Source: Spirochaetales bacterium
Lineage (GTDB): Bacteria > Spirochaetota > Spirochaetia > Treponematales > Treponemataceae
Direction: 5' to 3'
DNA: 52,171 nt
Assembly (NCBI GenBank): GCA_003246335.1
Contig: QKAR01000149.1
Coordinates: forward strand, 1-52,171
Shown here: positions 50,990 to 52,171 of the stretch, piece by piece
How the letters are laid out: each line of letters begins with the position of its first letter
How positions within the stretch are numbered: position 1 is the stretch's first letter
Program-made: the position numbers and the translations under genes
Notes under the pieces: generated by a model
Told to the model about the DNA's origin: nothing
The model's input: only the letters and a program-made list of their open reading frames with translations
Databases searched by the model: none

Positions 50990-51233
50990 AATCGAGGAGT
51001 AATTCCGAATTGACGCTTCCGTATTTCGTTTTCTTTATCTTTTTTTATAAAAAAACAATTTTTCCTAGTAATATTTTAAATATTTTAAATATCCGATTTT
51101 AAACTATATATTTTCAAACAATTATCATCATAAATGGGTAAATATATTGAATTTTGATATAAAAAAATGCTATTTTCTTGAAAATAGGTTTTATGAAGCA
51201 ATTTTCTACAAAACCGAAATGAAAGAGGCGCAA
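50990..51233 (+). promoter_or_regulatory. AT-rich region upstream of carA
   Basis: About 200 bases are strongly AT-rich in an otherwise GC-rich window. There is a direct repeat of ATATTTTAA (about 51070-51090), long A and T runs, and a promoter candidate TTGAAT (51147-51152) with TATTTT (51171-51176) at 18 bases. A hairpin CTATTTT-CTTG-AAAATAG (51170-51187) overlaps that -10. No gene is seen. It may be a strong UP-element-like promoter region or a bent/curved regulatory segment. Confidence 0.5.
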
Positions 51234-52171
51234 ATGAAAGGCTATCTCATTATGGAAGACGGCTCGGTGTACGAAGGCATTCTCCACGGGGCGAAAAAAG
51301 AAATCCTGTGCGAAGTCGTCTTCACGACCGGCATGACCGGCTACGAAGAAACGGTTACCGATCCTTCATTCGAGGGACAGGCGGTAGTGCTCACCTACCC
51401 CATGATCGGAAACTATGGAGCGAACAAAGAGGACATGGAATCGACCCATCCGTGGATTTCCGCCCTCATCGTCCGCGAGCTTTCACCCTTCGCGAGCAAC
51501 TTCCGCTCGAGCGAAACCTTTCACGCGTTACTCGACCGTAGCGGCGTCACGATCCTTTCGGGCGTCGACACGCGCGCCCTCACCCGTCGCCTCCGGGACA
51601 AGGGCACGATGAACGGCCTCATCACCTGGCAACTGCCGGACGATATCAACCTTCGCCTTGAAGACATCAAAAAATACACGGTCAGGCACAGCGTCATCCG
51701 CGTCAGCAGAAAGCACCCGGAGACCATCGGCTCCGGCGCGCGGAAAGTCGCGCTGTTCGACTACGGCGCGAAGCAGAACATCATCCGCTCGCTCGTGAGC
51801 CGCGACTGCGAAGTGACGGTATGGCCCTGGGACACGCCCGCCTACGTCGTGCTCGACTCGAAGCCCGACGGCATCATGCTCTCGAACGGGCCGGGAGACC
51901 CCAAGGAATGCTCGGGGATTCTCCGCCACATCCGCGAGCTCATGGATTCGGGGATTCCCCTGTTCGCCATTTGCCTGGGCCATCAGCTCCTCGCGCTCGC
52001 CGCCGGTTTCGACACGGCCAAGCTCAAGTTCGGGCACCGCGGGGCGAACCATCCGGTGAAGGATCTCGCGACGAACCGCGTCTACATGTCGAGCCAAAAC
52101 CACGGCTACTGCGTCGTCCCGGAAACGGTCGACCCCAAGCTCGCCGTGATCAGCCACGTCAACGTGAACGA
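51234..52171 (+). CDS. carA: carbamoyl-phosphate synthase small subunit, N-terminal part
   Basis: The gene runs off the end of the window; about 312 of some 360 residues are visible. It starts MKGYLIMEDGSVYEGILHG with AGAGG five bases upstream. The N-terminal domain has VVFTTGMTGYEETVTDPSF and TYPMIGNYGAN; the class-I glutaminase domain has the FDYGAKQNIIRSL and the nucleophile Cys in FAICLGHQLLALAAG, then a GHRGANHPVKDL segment. It releases ammonia from glutamine for the large subunit CarB, feeding pyrimidine and arginine synthesis. carB probably follows outside the window. Confidence 0.96.
   Translation, partial: MKGYLIMEDGSVYEGILHGAKKEILCEVVFTTGMTGYEETVTDPSFEGQAVVLTYPMIGNYGANKEDMESTHPWISALIVRELSPFASNFRSSETFHALLDRSGVTILSGVDTRALTRRLRDKGTMNGLITWQLPDDINLRLEDIKKYTVRHSVIRVSRKHPETIGSGARKVALFDYGAKQNIIRSLVSRDCEVTVWPWDTPAYVVLDSKPDGIMLSNGPGDPKECSGILRHIRELMDSGIPLFAICLGHQLLALAAGFDTAKLKFGHRGANHPVKDLATNRVYMSSQNHGYCVVPETVDPKLAVISHVNVN

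Noticed and set aside
1-52171. tRNA, rRNA, CRISPR array, IS element or prophage
   Set aside because: None was seen: no cloverleaf, no regularly spaced repeats, no transposase or phage motif. A covariance-model search would be needed to exclude small RNAs.

Overview
The window is GC-rich and gene-dense, with many start/stop overlaps of the ATGA type and several convergent genes that abut or overlap. It encodes housekeeping, transport and signalling proteins and shows no phage, IS, CRISPR, tRNA or rRNA. The gene set best fits a spirochaete (Treponema/Spirochaeta-like): potABCD as one block, a HTH-plus-receiver regulator, two membrane adenylate cyclases with large periplasmic sensors, a FecR/Fn3-type protein, BspA-type leucine-rich repeats, a small-multidrug-export family protein and diderm lipoproteins. 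This placement is inference from gene content, not from a marker gene.

Layout. 1-1.4 kb: end of gpmI and a CYTH-domain protein interrupted by membrane helices. 1.4-8 kb (minus): MATE exporter; RNA methyltransferase, beta-mannosidase and MFS transporter. 8-14.1 kb: chemoreceptor, response regulator, rplM-rpsI-recX, small membrane proteins, azlCD. 14.1-19.2 kb: degenerate aldo/keto-reductase-like protein and potABCD for polyamine uptake. 19.2-23.8 kb: c-di-GMP GGDEF-EAL protein, predicted nuclease, M15 peptidase, RqcH/NFACT. 23.9-30.1 kb: glnK-amt behind a promoter and a leader terminator, then metF-metH and an unknown gene. 30-37.4 kb (minus): DEAD-box helicase, then an operon of solute-binding protein (broken by a stop), Na+/dicarboxylate-type symporter, sensor adenylate cyclase and aspartate/glutamate racemase. 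37.5-40.3 kb: dtd, glnA, membrane LuxR regulator. 40.4-50.4 kb (minus): small envelope proteins, and an operon of InlB/BspA lipoprotein, adenylate cyclase, FecR/Fn3 protein and outer-membrane barrel. 50.5-52.2 kb: small export protein, an AT-rich gap, and the start of carA.

Themes. Nitrogen and amino-acid handling recurs (glnK-amt, glnA, azlCD, racemase operon, dtd, metF-metH, carA). Signalling through cAMP (two cyclases) and c-di-GMP sits beside envelope and transport genes. The two cyclase operons are the best candidates for undescribed systems: each pairs a periplasmic-sensor adenylate cyclase with transport or envelope proteins.

A window-wide pattern is that many first-in-transcript genes have a -10 box (often TGn-TATAGT or similar) only 5-9 bases before the start codon and no Shine-Dalgarno, which predicts leaderless mRNAs; operon-internal genes instead use AGGAGG-like sites or ATGA overlaps. 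All functional statements are from reading motifs by eye; no database search was run.
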